Origin: a virus
Strand: one strand, 5' to 3'
IMG/VR virus record: IMGVR_UViG_3300017960_000001
Coordinates: 1 to 64,000 of that record
DNA length: 64,000 nucleotides
Shown here: piece after piece, positions 49,816 through 60,235 of the stretch
Numbering within the stretch: position 1 is the stretch's first letter
Layout: each line of letters begins with the position of its first letter
Position numbers and translations under genes: made by a program
Notes under the pieces: generated by a model
Told to the model about the DNA's origin: nothing
What the model saw: the letters and a program-made list of their open reading frames with translations, nothing else
The model's database searches: none

Positions 49816-52800
49816 TGAGGCGACCGTATATCGACTGGGACCCCGCCGAGAACCGCGAGCTTGTGCTGGCGCGGGACGGCGGGCCCTACGTGTTCACGGC
49901 CGACGACCACCAAACTCTGAGGAAGCTCGTCACGTTCAACGGCGGGCCCCGATCGATCAACTACGACTCGCCTGTCCACGCGATCCAGAGGTTGCGGTTC
50001 GCCGCCGGTTCGCCCGGCGGGGTGATCGTTGATCAGTGGCCGGTGATGCCGAACAAGTGGGGCTACGCCGGGCACCCGTCCGGCGAGCCTGAGCCTCAGT
50101 TCCTCTGCAACAACTACGGCTCTCCCTACACCCGATCTGGGGCGCGACTTCCCCTGCGTGGCTACCTCGCCACGGGGCTCGGCGGGATCGAAACATCGAT
50201 CGCGGCGAAGTGGACCGACGCGCTCCTGCGCGACGCACCCGAGACTCCGGTCCGCGGGGCGTGGACCGGGGTGGTGCTGTCCGCGCTGAACCTGACCTCG
50301 ATTTTCCCGGGGTCGCACGTCGACTTCTATTCGGTCCACGGCAAGCGCGCCGGCGACACCGGATGGAAGCACAGGGGCGGCGACACGTTCACCACCGCGG
50401 AGTCGATCGCGGTGGCGAACGACATCTTTTCGAGCGGCAACAAGGTGGTGGTCGACCCCGGTCCTCTGGACGACATCACAGTCCGCGCCCTGTACGAGTC
50501 CGGGGGATGGCAACCCCTCCACACCACCGCCAACGGGGACGCGACTCAGGGGGGCGCTCACGCGGCCGAGGACATCGCCGCGGTGGCGGCGTTGGTGCAA
50601 GGTGGAGCGGCGGTTTACGGGGGCTATCCTCCCGCGGATCCGCAGACCCGCTATTACTTCACCGAGCTTGAGCTGGCGCAGTTCGAGCCGTTCGTGATGA
50701 ACAAGGCGGTGTGGGAATATCGAGACTTCCTCGACGCATTCAATCACCTCTACTTGTTCCCGTTTCCTCCTCCGTATGCGGCATTTGGGAGCACGGTCTA
50801 CTCGTACCCGGACCTGATCCACCCGCCGCTCGGATCGACGCACGCCCCGCTGAACCTGCGGGTCAACGACCCCGACCTCGGGTGGTGCGTCGAGATGGGG
50901 CAGGACTCCTACTTGTTGGGCTACGGTGCCGACGAATTCTGGCCGGTGGACACGCAGTCTCCGACCGAGCTTTGCACGTCTGACCCGTGGACGTTTACCG
51001 ACGATGCACCGTTCGCTTTCGCTATCAGGCTGAAGCTCGAAGGGGCGTCGTTCGAGTACCCGGAAAAGAACATCTTCAGCTTCGGCGACGTGTACCAACG
51101 GGGCAGCAATTTCAGCAACGGGATCGGCATTGCGATCCAAGTCGGTTTTATCAACGTCCGCTATTGGGACAACGGTTTCTGGAATCTGCTACAGGCGCAG
51201 GTCTCTCCCGAGGTGCTCTCGTCGGCGCCGCTCGACCTCGCGGTGGCGTGGACCGGGGCCGATGGTGATCGGTCCGGCTACGGTCCGAGGATCCTGCGGT
51301 TGCTGGTGAACGGGCGCACGGTCGCCGCCGTCGAGACGTCCGGTGTAAATCAATACTTCGCCGGGACGGCTCGCGCCTTCATCGGGCACTCGCCTGAGTC
51401 TGGACCGTACCCGGGTTTCGAGGGCAAGTTCCGCCGGGCCCGGGTGTGGTGCTACGACCTGTCCGACGACGAGCTTCGCCGGGCGTTCGACGACGCTGAG
51501 TCTCCGGTGGTGACGTCGGGGAACTTCGACGAGCCGGCGGCCGACGGCGCACCGGGAGAGGCCGAGGGGTGGACGTGGTCCGAGCACGGATCGGAGAACC
51601 CGCTCGCCGCGTTCCGTAGCAGCCCGTGGGCGACGCCGGAGGAGGAGTTCGGGTGGGGAGACGAGGCTCCGTCGGTCACGTTCGAGGGGCCGACATGGGA
51701 TCTGAGGATCGCGGTTCAGCATTCGGTGGGGGCGGTGACCCCGGCGCCCTCGAATCGGATCATCCTCTACAACAACGACTATCGACAATACCTCAGGACC
51801 GGGTGCGGGATCAGGATCCAAGGGTCGACCGGGCTCGACGGATACTGGACCGTTTCGTCTTTCTGGTATGCCGGTTCGCACACCTACATCGAGACGGTCG
51901 AGGACATCCTGACCACGACGGCCGACGGGCTCTGTGAGATCCCGCGGGTGGCCGATTTCTCGTCGCACGTGTTCACCGGGCAGTGGGCTCAGTTCTGGGA
52001 TATTTGGTTCGACGACCCGGCCGCGGTCACCGCCGACGAGCTTGCCCTCGTCCTGAACTCCTACTTGCAGCACACCACCGCCCGGGCGCGTGGCGACAAC
52101 GTGACCCTGCGATCGAACTACGCCGGGTCGACGGTCCTACTGCAATGGGATTTCGAGGGGAACACTGGCTCGGATTGGGGGGTGGACGACGTCGGGATCG
52201 CCGACACCTGGGACGACGTGTCCGCGATCGCAGCTGTGTTCGCCGAGGGGTCGGACATCGCCGGCACCGCCGAGACGTTTTTCTGGTTCGAGCAATACGA
52301 CGATTTCGAGAGCGCGGGCCCCGTCGAGGCCGAGTTCCTCTCCTACTACGAGGTGCTCAACGGTGTCGGTGTGCCGCGGGTCCTGCCCCGCGACGCGGAC
52401 ACGTTCGGCGAGGGGTGGAACGACGACCCGCTCTCGCTACCGGTGGGGGACTGGTACTCGCCGCAGCAACGCAACGGCAGGATCTACGGGGACCCGGTCA
52501 GCTTCCCGTTGCAGATCAAGGCGAACCGCGATCAACTCTGGGCCTGGGACTACTCCGATCCGACCAACCTGTACGAGGTGGCGGTGACGTCGGGGATCTA
52601 CGACACACCGGCCGCGCTGCTCACCGACCTGCAAACTCTGTGGGCGGCGCAATTCCCTCTGTCGCCGAACACCTTCGGCGCCGAGGAGCAGCCCGACGGG
52701 ACCTACCGGATCTGGCTCGGGTGGGACGGGGTGACCGCGGTTCCGACGGTCGCCGCGGCGCAGCTTTACGCGGGGCCGAATCTGTCCTACGAGGAGGGAG

Positions 52801-53177
52801 CCCGCGAAGCTCTCGGGTTCAACGGCACCGGACCGAACGACACCACCGGAGAGATCCGGGCACCAGAGGAGGCGATCGAGGGGACGTCGCCGCCGTGGGA
52901 CGAGAGCGAGCTATACGGATCGGACAAGTGGACCCTCGCCTCGTACTCGCTATATGCGATCGGAGGCGGACATCAGGACGACCCGATCTGGCCGGGGCTA
53001 CAACCGGCGATCTTCGACGTGTCGATCGGTTCACCTCAGGGCGTCGAGCTGATCGACCCGGCGGGGTGGGGCGGCGCGTTGATCGATCCGCTGACCTACG
53101 TGTGGACAGATGACTGCTTGTTCGATACCGACGTCGGGCCGGGCGAGTTGTTCGAGGACTTCGAGGAAGGATGGTAA
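49815..53177 (+). CDS. very large baseplate/adhesin protein with LamG-like domain
   Basis: Encodes 1120 residues, coupled by TAATG to the gpJ gene. Beta-rich throughout, with many Trp, Tyr and Gly. Residues about 390-565 read as a concanavalin/LamG sandwich (FAFAIRLKLEGASFEYPEKN; FEGKFRRARVWCYDLSDDEL). Later parts hold an acidic WDDVSAIAAVFAEGSD region and repeats of DDP/DTTG turns. A role in host-surface binding at the tail tip is likely. Middle and end match no known family. Confidence 0.5.
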   Translation: MRRPYIDWDPAENRELVLARDGGPYVFTADDHQTLRKLVTFNGGPRSINYDSPVHAIQRLRFAAGSPGGVIVDQWPVMPNKWGYAGHPSGEPEPQFLCNNYGSPYTRSGARLPLRGYLATGLGGIETSIAAKWTDALLRDAPETPVRGAWTGVVLSALNLTSIFPGSHVDFYSVHGKRAGDTGWKHRGGDTFTTAESIAVANDIFSSGNKVVVDPGPLDDITVRALYESGGWQPLHTTANGDATQGGAHAAEDIAAVAALVQGGAAVYGGYPPADPQTRYYFTELELAQFEPFVMNKAVWEYRDFLDAFNHLYLFPFPPPYAAFGSTVYSYPDLIHPPLGSTHAPLNLRVNDPDLGWCVEMGQDSYLLGYGADEFWPVDTQSPTELCTSDPWTFTDDAPFAFAIRLKLEGASFEYPEKNIFSFGDVYQRGSNFSNGIGIAIQVGFINVRYWDNGFWNLLQAQVSPEVLSSAPLDLAVAWTGADGDRSGYGPRILRLLVNGRTVAAVETSGVNQYFAGTARAFIGHSPESGPYPGFEGKFRRARVWCYDLSDDELRRAFDDAESPVVTSGNFDEPAADGAPGEAEGWTWSEHGSENPLAAFRSSPWATPEEEFGWGDEAPSVTFEGPTWDLRIAVQHSVGAVTPAPSNRIILYNNDYRQYLRTGCGIRIQGSTGLDGYWTVSSFWYAGSHTYIETVEDILTTTADGLCEIPRVADFSSHVFTGQWAQFWDIWFDDPAAVTADELALVLNSYLQHTTARARGDNVTLRSNYAGSTVLLQWDFEGNTGSDWGVDDVGIADTWDDVSAIAAVFAEGSDIAGTAETFFWFEQYDDFESAGPVEAEFLSYYEVLNGVGVPRVLPRDADTFGEGWNDDPLSLPVGDWYSPQQRNGRIYGDPVSFPLQIKANRDQLWAWDYSDPTNLYEVAVTSGIYDTPAALLTDLQTLWAAQFPLSPNTFGAEEQPDGTYRIWLGWDGVTAVPTVAAAQLYAGPNLSYEEGAREALGFNGTGPNDTTGEIRAPEEAIEGTSPPWDESELYGSDKWTLASYSLYAIGGGHQDDPIWPGLQPAIFDVSIGSPQGVELIDPAGWGGALIDPLTYVWTDDCLFDTDVGPGELFEDFEEGW

Positions 53178-53180
53178 CTC

Positions 53181-53885
53181 ATGAGCAGTGTTGATTGGAC
53201 GGAGCAAGGAAACTCACTCTCGGCCGGCATCGTGGCCCGCGGGGCGACCGGCGGGATCACGCCGCCGAACGGTGGAGGCTCCGCGGTGTACGCGATGAAC
53301 TGTCTGGACGGGACGGTGATCGGCGGCGTCGCTCTCCGCGTCGCGCTGTCGGACTACAACCCGACCGCGAAAGGTGCGTCGGTCCGGGGCACGGTGAAGA
53401 AGCTTTCGAGCGCGTCCAACACAGGCTTCACCCCGTTCCTATTCTGCATGTGCGGGGGCACGGACATCGACGACAACGCCTATATTCTCGGCCTCGAAAA
53501 CCGGCACCCGTACCGGATCGTTTTGGTGAAGGGATCGCTGCTCGCCGGTGTTCCCGAGGCGGTCGACGGTGCCTACCTGCGACGGTCCTCCGACGAGTAC
53601 CAGATCACCGAGGACAAGCACCACCACCTCAGGCTCGACGCGATCGCACAACCCTCCGGGGACGTGTACTTGCAGGTCTACGAAAACGACCTCGACGTCA
53701 ACCCTGTCACCGCCCCGGTGTGGACGGCGATCCCGGGAATGGCTCAGTTCGTGGACGACGTCGCGGGGATCAACTCTGGCTCGGTACCGTACACCGCCGG
53801 TTACCTGGGGTTCGGGTCGATCTTCCAAGAGGCGGTGTCAACCCGTGTAGCGTTCGACCACTTCCAAGCTCTGAGGCAGACCTAG
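53181..53885 (+). CDS. putative jelly-roll structural protein
   Basis: Encodes 234 residues. Strand-rich with a hydrophobic core pattern (VIGGVALRVALSDYNPTAKG; NTGFTPFLFCMCGGTDIDDN; HHHLRLDAIAQPSGDVYLQV), reading like a LamG/concanavalin domain similar to that in the large neighbour upstream. It may be an accessory tip protein. No exact family. Confidence 0.45.
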   Translation: MSSVDWTEQGNSLSAGIVARGATGGITPPNGGGSAVYAMNCLDGTVIGGVALRVALSDYNPTAKGASVRGTVKKLSSASNTGFTPFLFCMCGGTDIDDNAYILGLENRHPYRIVLVKGSLLAGVPEAVDGAYLRRSSDEYQITEDKHHHLRLDAIAQPSGDVYLQVYENDLDVNPVTAPVWTAIPGMAQFVDDVAGINSGSVPYTAGYLGFGSIFQEAVSTRVAFDHFQALRQT

Positions 53886-53887
53886 CG

Positions 53888-54358
53888 ATGGGGATCACTC
53901 CACCACTCCCGGGGACGCCGTCCGACGGGCAGCTGCCCCCGATGCCGGACCCGCCGAAGGGTGACCCGACGGTGTACCGCGGAGACGGTACCTTCTTCAA
54001 AGCGAGCCGGGCAATTCTGACCGGTCGCCGCGAGGACGCGGATGGGGTTTATCGGTTCATCCTCGGCGCCGACGATCCGAACGAGGTTGTCGAGCTTTCC
54101 GAGGGCGGATCGGAGGTGTCGGCGGTGATCGACTTGACCGACGCCGACCTGATCAGCTTCAACGCCGAGGCGGTGGTGCCTGCGGTGCCGGCCGGGGCGA
54201 GTGAGGCGTGGGTTGTCAGCATCCTGATCGACGGGGTTCTGCTCGCCCGGCACGACCTCGCCGCCGAGCAAACCACCGATCTCTCTGACCTCGGCGCGCC
54301 GGTTCGTCGGTACACCGGCGAGCACGAAGTAACGCTCCGCTTTTGGTGGCAGGTGTAG
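53888..54358 (+). CDS. small structural protein
   Basis: Encodes 156 residues from the ATG two bases after the preceding stop; in-frame starts further upstream fall inside the previous gene. Pro-rich N-terminus (PLPGTPSDGQLPPMPDPPKG) and a beta-rich remainder (ILTGRREDADGVYRFILGAD; GEHEVTLRFWWQV). By position a tail-tip connector between adhesin and gpI-like protein. No family recognised. Confidence 0.45.
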   Translation: MGITPPLPGTPSDGQLPPMPDPPKGDPTVYRGDGTFFKASRAILTGRREDADGVYRFILGADDPNEVVELSEGGSEVSAVIDLTDADLISFNAEAVVPAVPAGASEAWVVSILIDGVLLARHDLAAEQTTDLSDLGAPVRRYTGEHEVTLRFWWQV

Positions 54359-54361
54359 ACC

Positions 54362-56650
54362 ATGGGAATCACGACCGGACAGCTGCTCGCAATGCTCTCC
54401 TCGGAGGAGGCGAGCGTCGCAACGATCGTCGGGGACTTCGCGCTCGTCATGCGGGCCCCGTTGCCCGACGAAGTGCAGGTCCCGCTCGGGTCGACGGTGG
54501 CGCTCAGGGTGGTCGCGCTCGAGGGGGATCCGGTCGTCGCCGGCGAGGGGGTTTCCGAACTGGAAATCCGGGTCGACGGGACTCTCGTTTTCGACCTCAC
54601 CGGAGGGTTGTTCGTCGACGTGGATTGGCAGGGGGCCGGGAACGCTCAGGCTCCGCACACCGCAACCGATCCGTACACCTTTCATGAGGTGACGCTGGAC
54701 CCGACGTCGCCGCCTCAATGGACCACCGAGCAGGTCGTGACCGTCGAGGTGTCCGGCGAGGATCACCTGTCGAACACGTTCTCGGAGAGCTACAGTTTCA
54801 CCGCGCTGGACGTCACACCGCCGCAGGTTGTGTCGGCCGAGGCGATCGATCGACAGCAGGTCCGGGTCACGTTCTCGGAAGCAATGGCGACGACCCCGCA
54901 GAACGGCGCCGCGGAGGTGACGTCGACGAACGCCGGCCCGTTCAACCTCTCTGGCGGTGAGACTCTCATCGTGGCGATCGGGGGCGAGCAGCAAACGCTA
55001 ACCTTCGATGCGCCGATGTTCCTCGCTCCGGGGGCGGCGACCGACGCCGAGGTCGCGTTCGCTATCTCAGCCTTGCTGGACGGCGCCGCTGGCTCAGAGG
55101 CCGCGGGCGGGGGTGTCACCATCGCCACCGACGACCGCGGCGACTCAGTCTCGCTTCAGGTCCTCGGAGGGACGGCGAATGCAGTGCTCGGGTTTCCGGT
55201 CGCGGCGGCCTACGGATCCTCGGCCTACGTGCTCGCGGCCGAGAACTTCACGTTCACCCGGCACAACGTCTTTCCAGAGGTGGCGGTCAGCCTGACGGCC
55301 GAATCGGTGCAGCTGGTCGACGGGTCCGGCGATACTCAGGTGGACGTCTCGACGCAGTGGGCCATGACCCCGGGCGCACCCTACCGCGTGACGGTCGACG
55401 ACGACGTCGAGGACGCGCATTCTGTGCCGATCGACCCCGACTACCTATCGGCCGAGTTCGACGGTTGGAGCCCGCCGTGGCCGGCGAGGCGGGACGCGAG
55501 CCTCGAGGTCCCGGCTGACCTGTACGAAAAGGACGCCACCGGGCACGCGACCGCGATCATCAATTGCTTCCAAGAGGTCGAGGACCTGATCCTCTACGAC
55601 ATCGACACGCTGATCGATCCGATCGACCCGGACCTTGCGTCGGACGCGGAGATCGACCTGCACCTGACCGAGTTGGGGAACCCGTTCGATTGGGCCGACC
55701 TCGACCTGACCGCGGCGCAACGACGCAAGCTCGCCGAGTTGTTGCCGACCCTGTACCAGTACCGCGGGACGGCGCAGGGGATAGAGGCTGCGATCCGGTT
55801 GCTACTGGAAATCGAGGTCGAGGTGGTGCCGCATTGGGCCGAGGTCTGGGTGCTCGGCGAGGACCTCCTCGGAGATTACTACCCGGCGCAAGTATTGTCG
55901 GCCAACCCGCAGACCTACAATCTTTCGGCGGCGTCGCTCGACCTTTGGATTGCGGTGGACGGGGGGCACACGATCCAGGGAGTCGACACCGGCGCGCCGA
56001 GCTTCACGGTCCCGGGGCCGGTGGCCTCCCTGTTCACCGCCGGCACGATCTTCCGGGTGGTCGACTCTACTGGCAACGACGCGACCTATGAGGTCGACGC
56101 GGCCGGCTCGACCGACACCGGCGACGAGACGATCATCCCGCTGACCACCACCCCGCCGAGCGCGCTGGCGGACGGGCGCATCGTCGACCGGATCGAGTTC
56201 TCGAACGTGGCGGGGATCGACTTCGCCACCCCGACCGCGGCGACGGCCGACGAGGTCGCCACGGCGATCGCGGCCCGCACGGAAGCAGGCGCAGCTGCGC
56301 TCGATCCCGGGGGCGGTACGGTGGTCGCTGTGATCTCGACCAACCCGACGGGAACGATCCAAGTAGTAGGGGGCACCGCCAACGCGGTGCTCGGTTTCGA
56401 TACGAGTCTGCACAGTTCGACGGGCGGTTGTGTCCTCGGTCCGACAGACTCTCGCGGGATTCGAACCTTTGACATCGTGACGAACGAAACGCTATCGTCT
56501 TTGGAGGAGTCGTTGATCGAACGGATCGCGGTTCGCTTCAAGATGGTCAACGAACACTTCGGCAGGATCCGCACCGGCTACGTGGTTTCCGACGACGGAA
56601 TCTGGCGGCTCGGATCAAGCCGGCTAGGGGACGACACGGTCCTCGGCTGA
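54362..56650 (+). CDS. gpI-like tail protein with Ig-like and repeated insert domains
   Basis: Encodes 762 residues. An N-terminal sandwich (1-150) is followed by SbsA-type Ig (DVTPPQVVSAEAIDRQQVRV) at 155-193. An insert domain follows, ending GGTANAVLGF (269-278). Residues about 385-495 carry the P2 gpI-type region: DLHLTELGNPFDWADLDLTA, LLPTLYQYRGTAQGIEAAI. A second sandwich precedes another insert domain copy, ending GGTANAVLGF (670-679). gpI caps the wedge and holds fibres, so the added domains would face outward. Confidence 0.7.
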   Translation: MGITTGQLLAMLSSEEASVATIVGDFALVMRAPLPDEVQVPLGSTVALRVVALEGDPVVAGEGVSELEIRVDGTLVFDLTGGLFVDVDWQGAGNAQAPHTATDPYTFHEVTLDPTSPPQWTTEQVVTVEVSGEDHLSNTFSESYSFTALDVTPPQVVSAEAIDRQQVRVTFSEAMATTPQNGAAEVTSTNAGPFNLSGGETLIVAIGGEQQTLTFDAPMFLAPGAATDAEVAFAISALLDGAAGSEAAGGGVTIATDDRGDSVSLQVLGGTANAVLGFPVAAAYGSSAYVLAAENFTFTRHNVFPEVAVSLTAESVQLVDGSGDTQVDVSTQWAMTPGAPYRVTVDDDVEDAHSVPIDPDYLSAEFDGWSPPWPARRDASLEVPADLYEKDATGHATAIINCFQEVEDLILYDIDTLIDPIDPDLASDAEIDLHLTELGNPFDWADLDLTAAQRRKLAELLPTLYQYRGTAQGIEAAIRLLLEIEVEVVPHWAEVWVLGEDLLGDYYPAQVLSANPQTYNLSAASLDLWIAVDGGHTIQGVDTGAPSFTVPGPVASLFTAGTIFRVVDSTGNDATYEVDAAGSTDTGDETIIPLTTTPPSALADGRIVDRIEFSNVAGIDFATPTAATADEVATAIAARTEAGAAALDPGGGTVVAVISTNPTGTIQVVGGTANAVLGFDTSLHSSTGGCVLGPTDSRGIRTFDIVTNETLSSLEESLIERIAVRFKMVNEHFGRIRTGYVVSDDGIWRLGSSRLGDDTVLG

Positions 56651-56663
56651 GGGAGAGCACGGC

Positions 56664-59099
56664 ATGGACAAACGAGATTTCTATTACCTCGAGCGGGTTT
56701 TGGAGAGCGACTTGGATCAGGTCCAAGCGTTCGTCGAGACTGCGATCAAGGCGTCGCGCTCGGACCTCGGCGAGTTCGGGATCCACGACGGCGGCGACGT
56801 GGTGCAGAACGCCCCGCCGGATCTCAATGTGTTGGTCGGCGGACCGGCGCAGCTGTCCGACGCCGAGGGCAACCGGATCGCGTGGTCGACTCAGCAAACC
56901 GTCGACTGCTCGCAGGACTACCTCGGGTCGCCGACGACGGTCACCAACCCCGCCAACGAGAGATGGATCGCGGTGGTCGCCGAGTACGATCAGACGTTGT
57001 CCGATCCCGAGACGGACGGCAACGGAGTGATCGTCTATACGAGGGTTTACGATAGCTTCAATATCTACGTGGTGATGGCAACCGAGCAAGCTCTGGGCAC
57101 GGGGCTGAAGGCGTCGGTCCCGTCCGACGCGGTGCTGCTCGCCGACATCCTTTTGGTGAATGCCCAGACTCAGATCCTCAACGCCGACATCGACGAGGAC
57201 CGCCGCGAGGACTACACCCGGGAGACGGGCACCACGATCGCGGACCTCGTCGCCGGCACCCCGGCGGCCGCTATCACATGGCTCTACGGAGTGCTCGACG
57301 GCGTCGCGTCCGCGTCGGGGATCGTGTTCACCCCATCCGGCACCTGGCACGACGGCTCCGCTCTGGTGGCGACCAACGTCGAGGACGCGATCAACGAGGT
57401 GGTGGCCGACCTCGCCAGCGACACCGCGGCCGACGCCGGCGCTGACCGCGTCGGCGCCGAGGCACACACCACCGCCGGGGGCTACGCCGACCTCGCGCAG
57501 GGATCGGTCGAGGACCAGCTGCAATCGGTGGCCGACGACGTCGACGGACACATCGGAGGCGGGGCACCCCAGCACGCCGCGTCGGTGATCACGTTCTCGC
57601 CGGTGGGGATCATCGCGGCGACCGACGTTCAGGCTGCGATCGCCGAGTTGCTGACCGACCTCGCGGCGCAATCGGCGCCGACCGGAGCAGCTCAGGTCGG
57701 GTACCTCTCGCCGTGGGCCGTCGGGATGACGGTCAACTCCGCGCTGAACCTCAGGCCGGAACGTGACAAGCGCGAAGCACTGACCGGCGATTGGATCTCA
57801 CACGCCGACCACCCGCTCGACAAGACCCGCCTCGGCGGTACCGTCCCGCCGGGGCTCGGACTCTCCGAGGAGCTACCGCGTCAAGGGTTCTGGAATGAGA
57901 ACTGGTCCAATCCTTTCTCGGGTCGGAACAGCTACCAGCTGACCGCCTTCAATCACCCGGACGTGTGCATGCTCTGGCACTCGGAGGAAGGGCTGACCGG
58001 TTCCGGCTCGACGGTGCTCCGGCCGTTCATCGCTGTACTACAGCAGATCGACGGCGGCGGCGCCGGCAACTATCCGCACATCCTGATCTTCGATCCCGAG
58101 GACATCGCCGGCGGAACGATCGCCGACTTCACTCTGTCCGGTTTCACCGGGCACACCACCGGCCCGCTCTACGGTGAGGCGATGTGCTCGAACGGCGGCG
58201 AGCTTCTCGTCTGCATCAACGACGGCGCGGCGGACTTCGTCGGCAAGTTCACGATCGCCTCCGGCGTGGGCACACACGGCTGGGTGTTCAACTTCGGAGC
58301 GAACGTGTACGGGGCCTATCCGTCCAACCGGATCAGGATCGTGAACGACAACGGCGACATGGTGATCGCGCTCGGAGGAGTCGCCACCGGTGGCGCGGGC
58401 GTGCTCCAATGCCTCGACAAAAACGGGGCGTCGAACTGGCGAGCGGACGGTGACGCCGGCGCGGCGCAGGGCAACCCGTCCGGCGGGCTCTGTTCCGACG
58501 GGACGAACGTCTATTTCACCACCGACGCCACCGGCACCGCGACGCAATACTCGCTCTGCTCGGCGACCATCGCCGCGGGTGCCGACCCGGGGATCGTCCT
58601 GCCGCAGAACATGGCGAACAGTCGAACCCTCCTCGATTGCTGTTTTGATGGTCGGTTCGTGTGGTTCGTCACCGGCGCCGACACGATTGGACCGGGGGCG
58701 GCCTACATCGGCTGGTATGACCCGACCACCGACGCGGTGCAGCTGCCGGCGCACACGATCGGAGCGGCCGGCGCCGCGGCGATCGATCAACGTCATTCGG
58801 GGATGTGCTGCACCGACGGGCTGAACCTTTGGTTCCACGACTTCAACGAGCTTGCCGCAGTGGCGAACGCGATCTCGCGGTTGTCGGCGGTGCCGCTCGG
58901 CAATATCTACGACCGGCTGCAACCGGGCGACGACCCCGGCGGTTCGTGCCAGTACCTGAAGCTCCCGGGCAACGGGATCGGAGCGAAGGCGAGGCTCGGC
59001 CGGTTGGCCTTCGACGGCGACGCGATGTATGCGATCGTCGACAACGGAACGAACACGAACATCTTGCAGAGAGTACCGCGGGCCGGCTCGCGGAATTAG
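56664..59099 (+). CDS. tail fibre with beta-propeller-like C-terminus
   Basis: Encodes 811 residues. N-terminal attachment part (YYLERVLESDLDQVQAFVET) is followed by fibre-type strand repeats and a helical bundle (FTPSGTWHDGSALVATNVED; AATDVQAAIAELLTDLAAQS). The last about 420 residues show repeated blades with GG...YPHILIFDPED and LLDCCFDGRFVWFVTGADT-type motifs, suggesting a propeller receptor-binding head. Following the gpI-like gene, this is the likely host-recognition fibre. Confidence 0.65.
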   Translation: MDKRDFYYLERVLESDLDQVQAFVETAIKASRSDLGEFGIHDGGDVVQNAPPDLNVLVGGPAQLSDAEGNRIAWSTQQTVDCSQDYLGSPTTVTNPANERWIAVVAEYDQTLSDPETDGNGVIVYTRVYDSFNIYVVMATEQALGTGLKASVPSDAVLLADILLVNAQTQILNADIDEDRREDYTRETGTTIADLVAGTPAAAITWLYGVLDGVASASGIVFTPSGTWHDGSALVATNVEDAINEVVADLASDTAADAGADRVGAEAHTTAGGYADLAQGSVEDQLQSVADDVDGHIGGGAPQHAASVITFSPVGIIAATDVQAAIAELLTDLAAQSAPTGAAQVGYLSPWAVGMTVNSALNLRPERDKREALTGDWISHADHPLDKTRLGGTVPPGLGLSEELPRQGFWNENWSNPFSGRNSYQLTAFNHPDVCMLWHSEEGLTGSGSTVLRPFIAVLQQIDGGGAGNYPHILIFDPEDIAGGTIADFTLSGFTGHTTGPLYGEAMCSNGGELLVCINDGAADFVGKFTIASGVGTHGWVFNFGANVYGAYPSNRIRIVNDNGDMVIALGGVATGGAGVLQCLDKNGASNWRADGDAGAAQGNPSGGLCSDGTNVYFTTDATGTATQYSLCSATIAAGADPGIVLPQNMANSRTLLDCCFDGRFVWFVTGADTIGPGAAYIGWYDPTTDAVQLPAHTIGAAGAAAIDQRHSGMCCTDGLNLWFHDFNELAAVANAISRLSAVPLGNIYDRLQPGDDPGGSCQYLKLPGNGIGAKARLGRLAFDGDAMYAIVDNGTNTNILQRVPRAGSRN

Positions 59100-59114
59100 C
59101 GGAGGAACGGCGAC

Positions 59115-59660
59115 GTGACAGGGGGAGCGGAGGACGGATTGAACGGTGACGCCAAAGCTGTAATTGACCACGTCGACACCTTGTTCGAGGGGTTCGACAA
59201 GCGCATGCTCGAACTGCAAAAGCTCACCGGCGAGGGGGCCACGGCGATCGCAGGGATCTCAAGGGATGTCAAGAACCAAGGACGAGAGATCGGCGAATTG
59301 AAAACGGCGACGAACGACCTCCGGCGCAAGACCGAGGCGTTCCCGGGGATGATCGCTCAGGCGATCCGCGAGCACAAGCACGATTGCCCGGTGGTGGTCG
59401 CGCCGACGGTGGCGCCTCGCGGCGACGAACCGAGCCAGGTTGTCCCGGTTCCAGTTGGACCGGTCCGGCCGGACGTGGTGCCGACGGCAAGCTCGTCGTT
59501 CTTGCCATCGTCGACCGCGGTGAGGTATGTGATCCTCGTCGGGCTGTTCGTCGGGACCATGATCGCCGGCATCGTGATCGGCTCGGTAGTAAAAGCGAAC
59601 GCCCCTGAGTTGGGGCCAACACCGCCGGCCGCAGGAACGGCCGCGCGAGCAGAGGAGTAA
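59115..59660 (+). CDS. coiled-coil protein with C-terminal membrane segment (XhlA-like layout)
   Basis: Encodes 181 residues from GTG after GGAGGAACGGCGAC. N-terminal helix coil (AKAVIDHVDTLFEGFDKRML; IGELKTATNDLRRKTEAFPG), Pro/Val-rich linker, then TM about 136-159 (VRYVILVGLFVGTMIAGIVI) and a short polar tail. The layout matches small phage lysis accessory membrane proteins, but no catalytic lysin is nearby, so lysis is only one option. Confidence 0.5.
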   Translation: MTGGAEDGLNGDAKAVIDHVDTLFEGFDKRMLELQKLTGEGATAIAGISRDVKNQGREIGELKTATNDLRRKTEAFPGMIAQAIREHKHDCPVVVAPTVAPRGDEPSQVVPVPVGPVRPDVVPTASSSFLPSSTAVRYVILVGLFVGTMIAGIVIGSVVKANAPELGPTPPAAGTAARAEE

Positions 59661-59665
59661 GGGAT

Positions 59666-60055
59666 ATGACGATCGAGAATTTGACCAACGAGCAGGCCGC
59701 CGGCACTGGCTTCTCGGAAGCACACGGCGCGATCGAGGGCGGGCACCTCGCCAAAATCAACGAGATCATCGACACGATCAACGGGTTGGACACCCCGAGC
59801 GAGTTCCCGTACACCCCGACCACCGAGGCCGATTGGCCCGACCCCGACCCGACCACGTTGCAGGAGGGGCTCGACCAGCTGGCCGCTCGCCTCGAGACGA
59901 CCACGACCGCGCTCGAAGCGATCGACACCGCGGCCGAGTATCCGTTCGTCGAGGGGACCCCGGGAGATTGGGCGGTGCCGAACACCAACTTGCAGCAAGC
60001 GATCGACCGGATCGCGGCGCAAGTGGCGATCCTGCTCGGCGTTCCGATTCCGTAG
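59666..60055 (+). CDS. helical acidic protein at end of tail operon
   Basis: Encodes 129 residues with GAGTAAGGGAT upstream. Helical with a repeated W-(P/A)-x2-(D/N)-(P/T) type motif twice (PTTEADWPDPDPTTLQEGLD; GTPGDWAVPNTNLQQAIDRI), the duplicated half suggesting a two-fold repeat. It ends the long operon. Followed by 181 bases without a gene: one short hairpin (CCCGG/CCGGG, 60069-60081) before the copy-6 cassette. Confidence 0.5.
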   Translation: MTIENLTNEQAAGTGFSEAHGAIEGGHLAKINEIIDTINGLDTPSEFPYTPTTEADWPDPDPTTLQEGLDQLAARLETTTTALEAIDTAAEYPFVEGTPGDWAVPNTNLQQAIDRIAAQVAILLGVPIP

Positions 60056-60235
60056 GACTCTCCGCGGGCCCGGCGACCGGGTCCACTTCTCCACCCCCGC
60101 ACGGCAACGCCACGGGGACGCACACCGGCTCGGTAGGGTCGACCCGCGTCCTTGCCCCCGTCACAGAGAACGGCCCTCAGATTGGCGTACAGGCTGCCTC
60201 AGAGCGAGGTGGCCGGCACCCCGCCACACGCCCAG

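Noticed and set aside
59115-59660. Assignment as a holin
   Set aside because: Only one membrane segment with a coiled coil is visible, and no lysin accompanies it, so I left it as an XhlA-like layout only.
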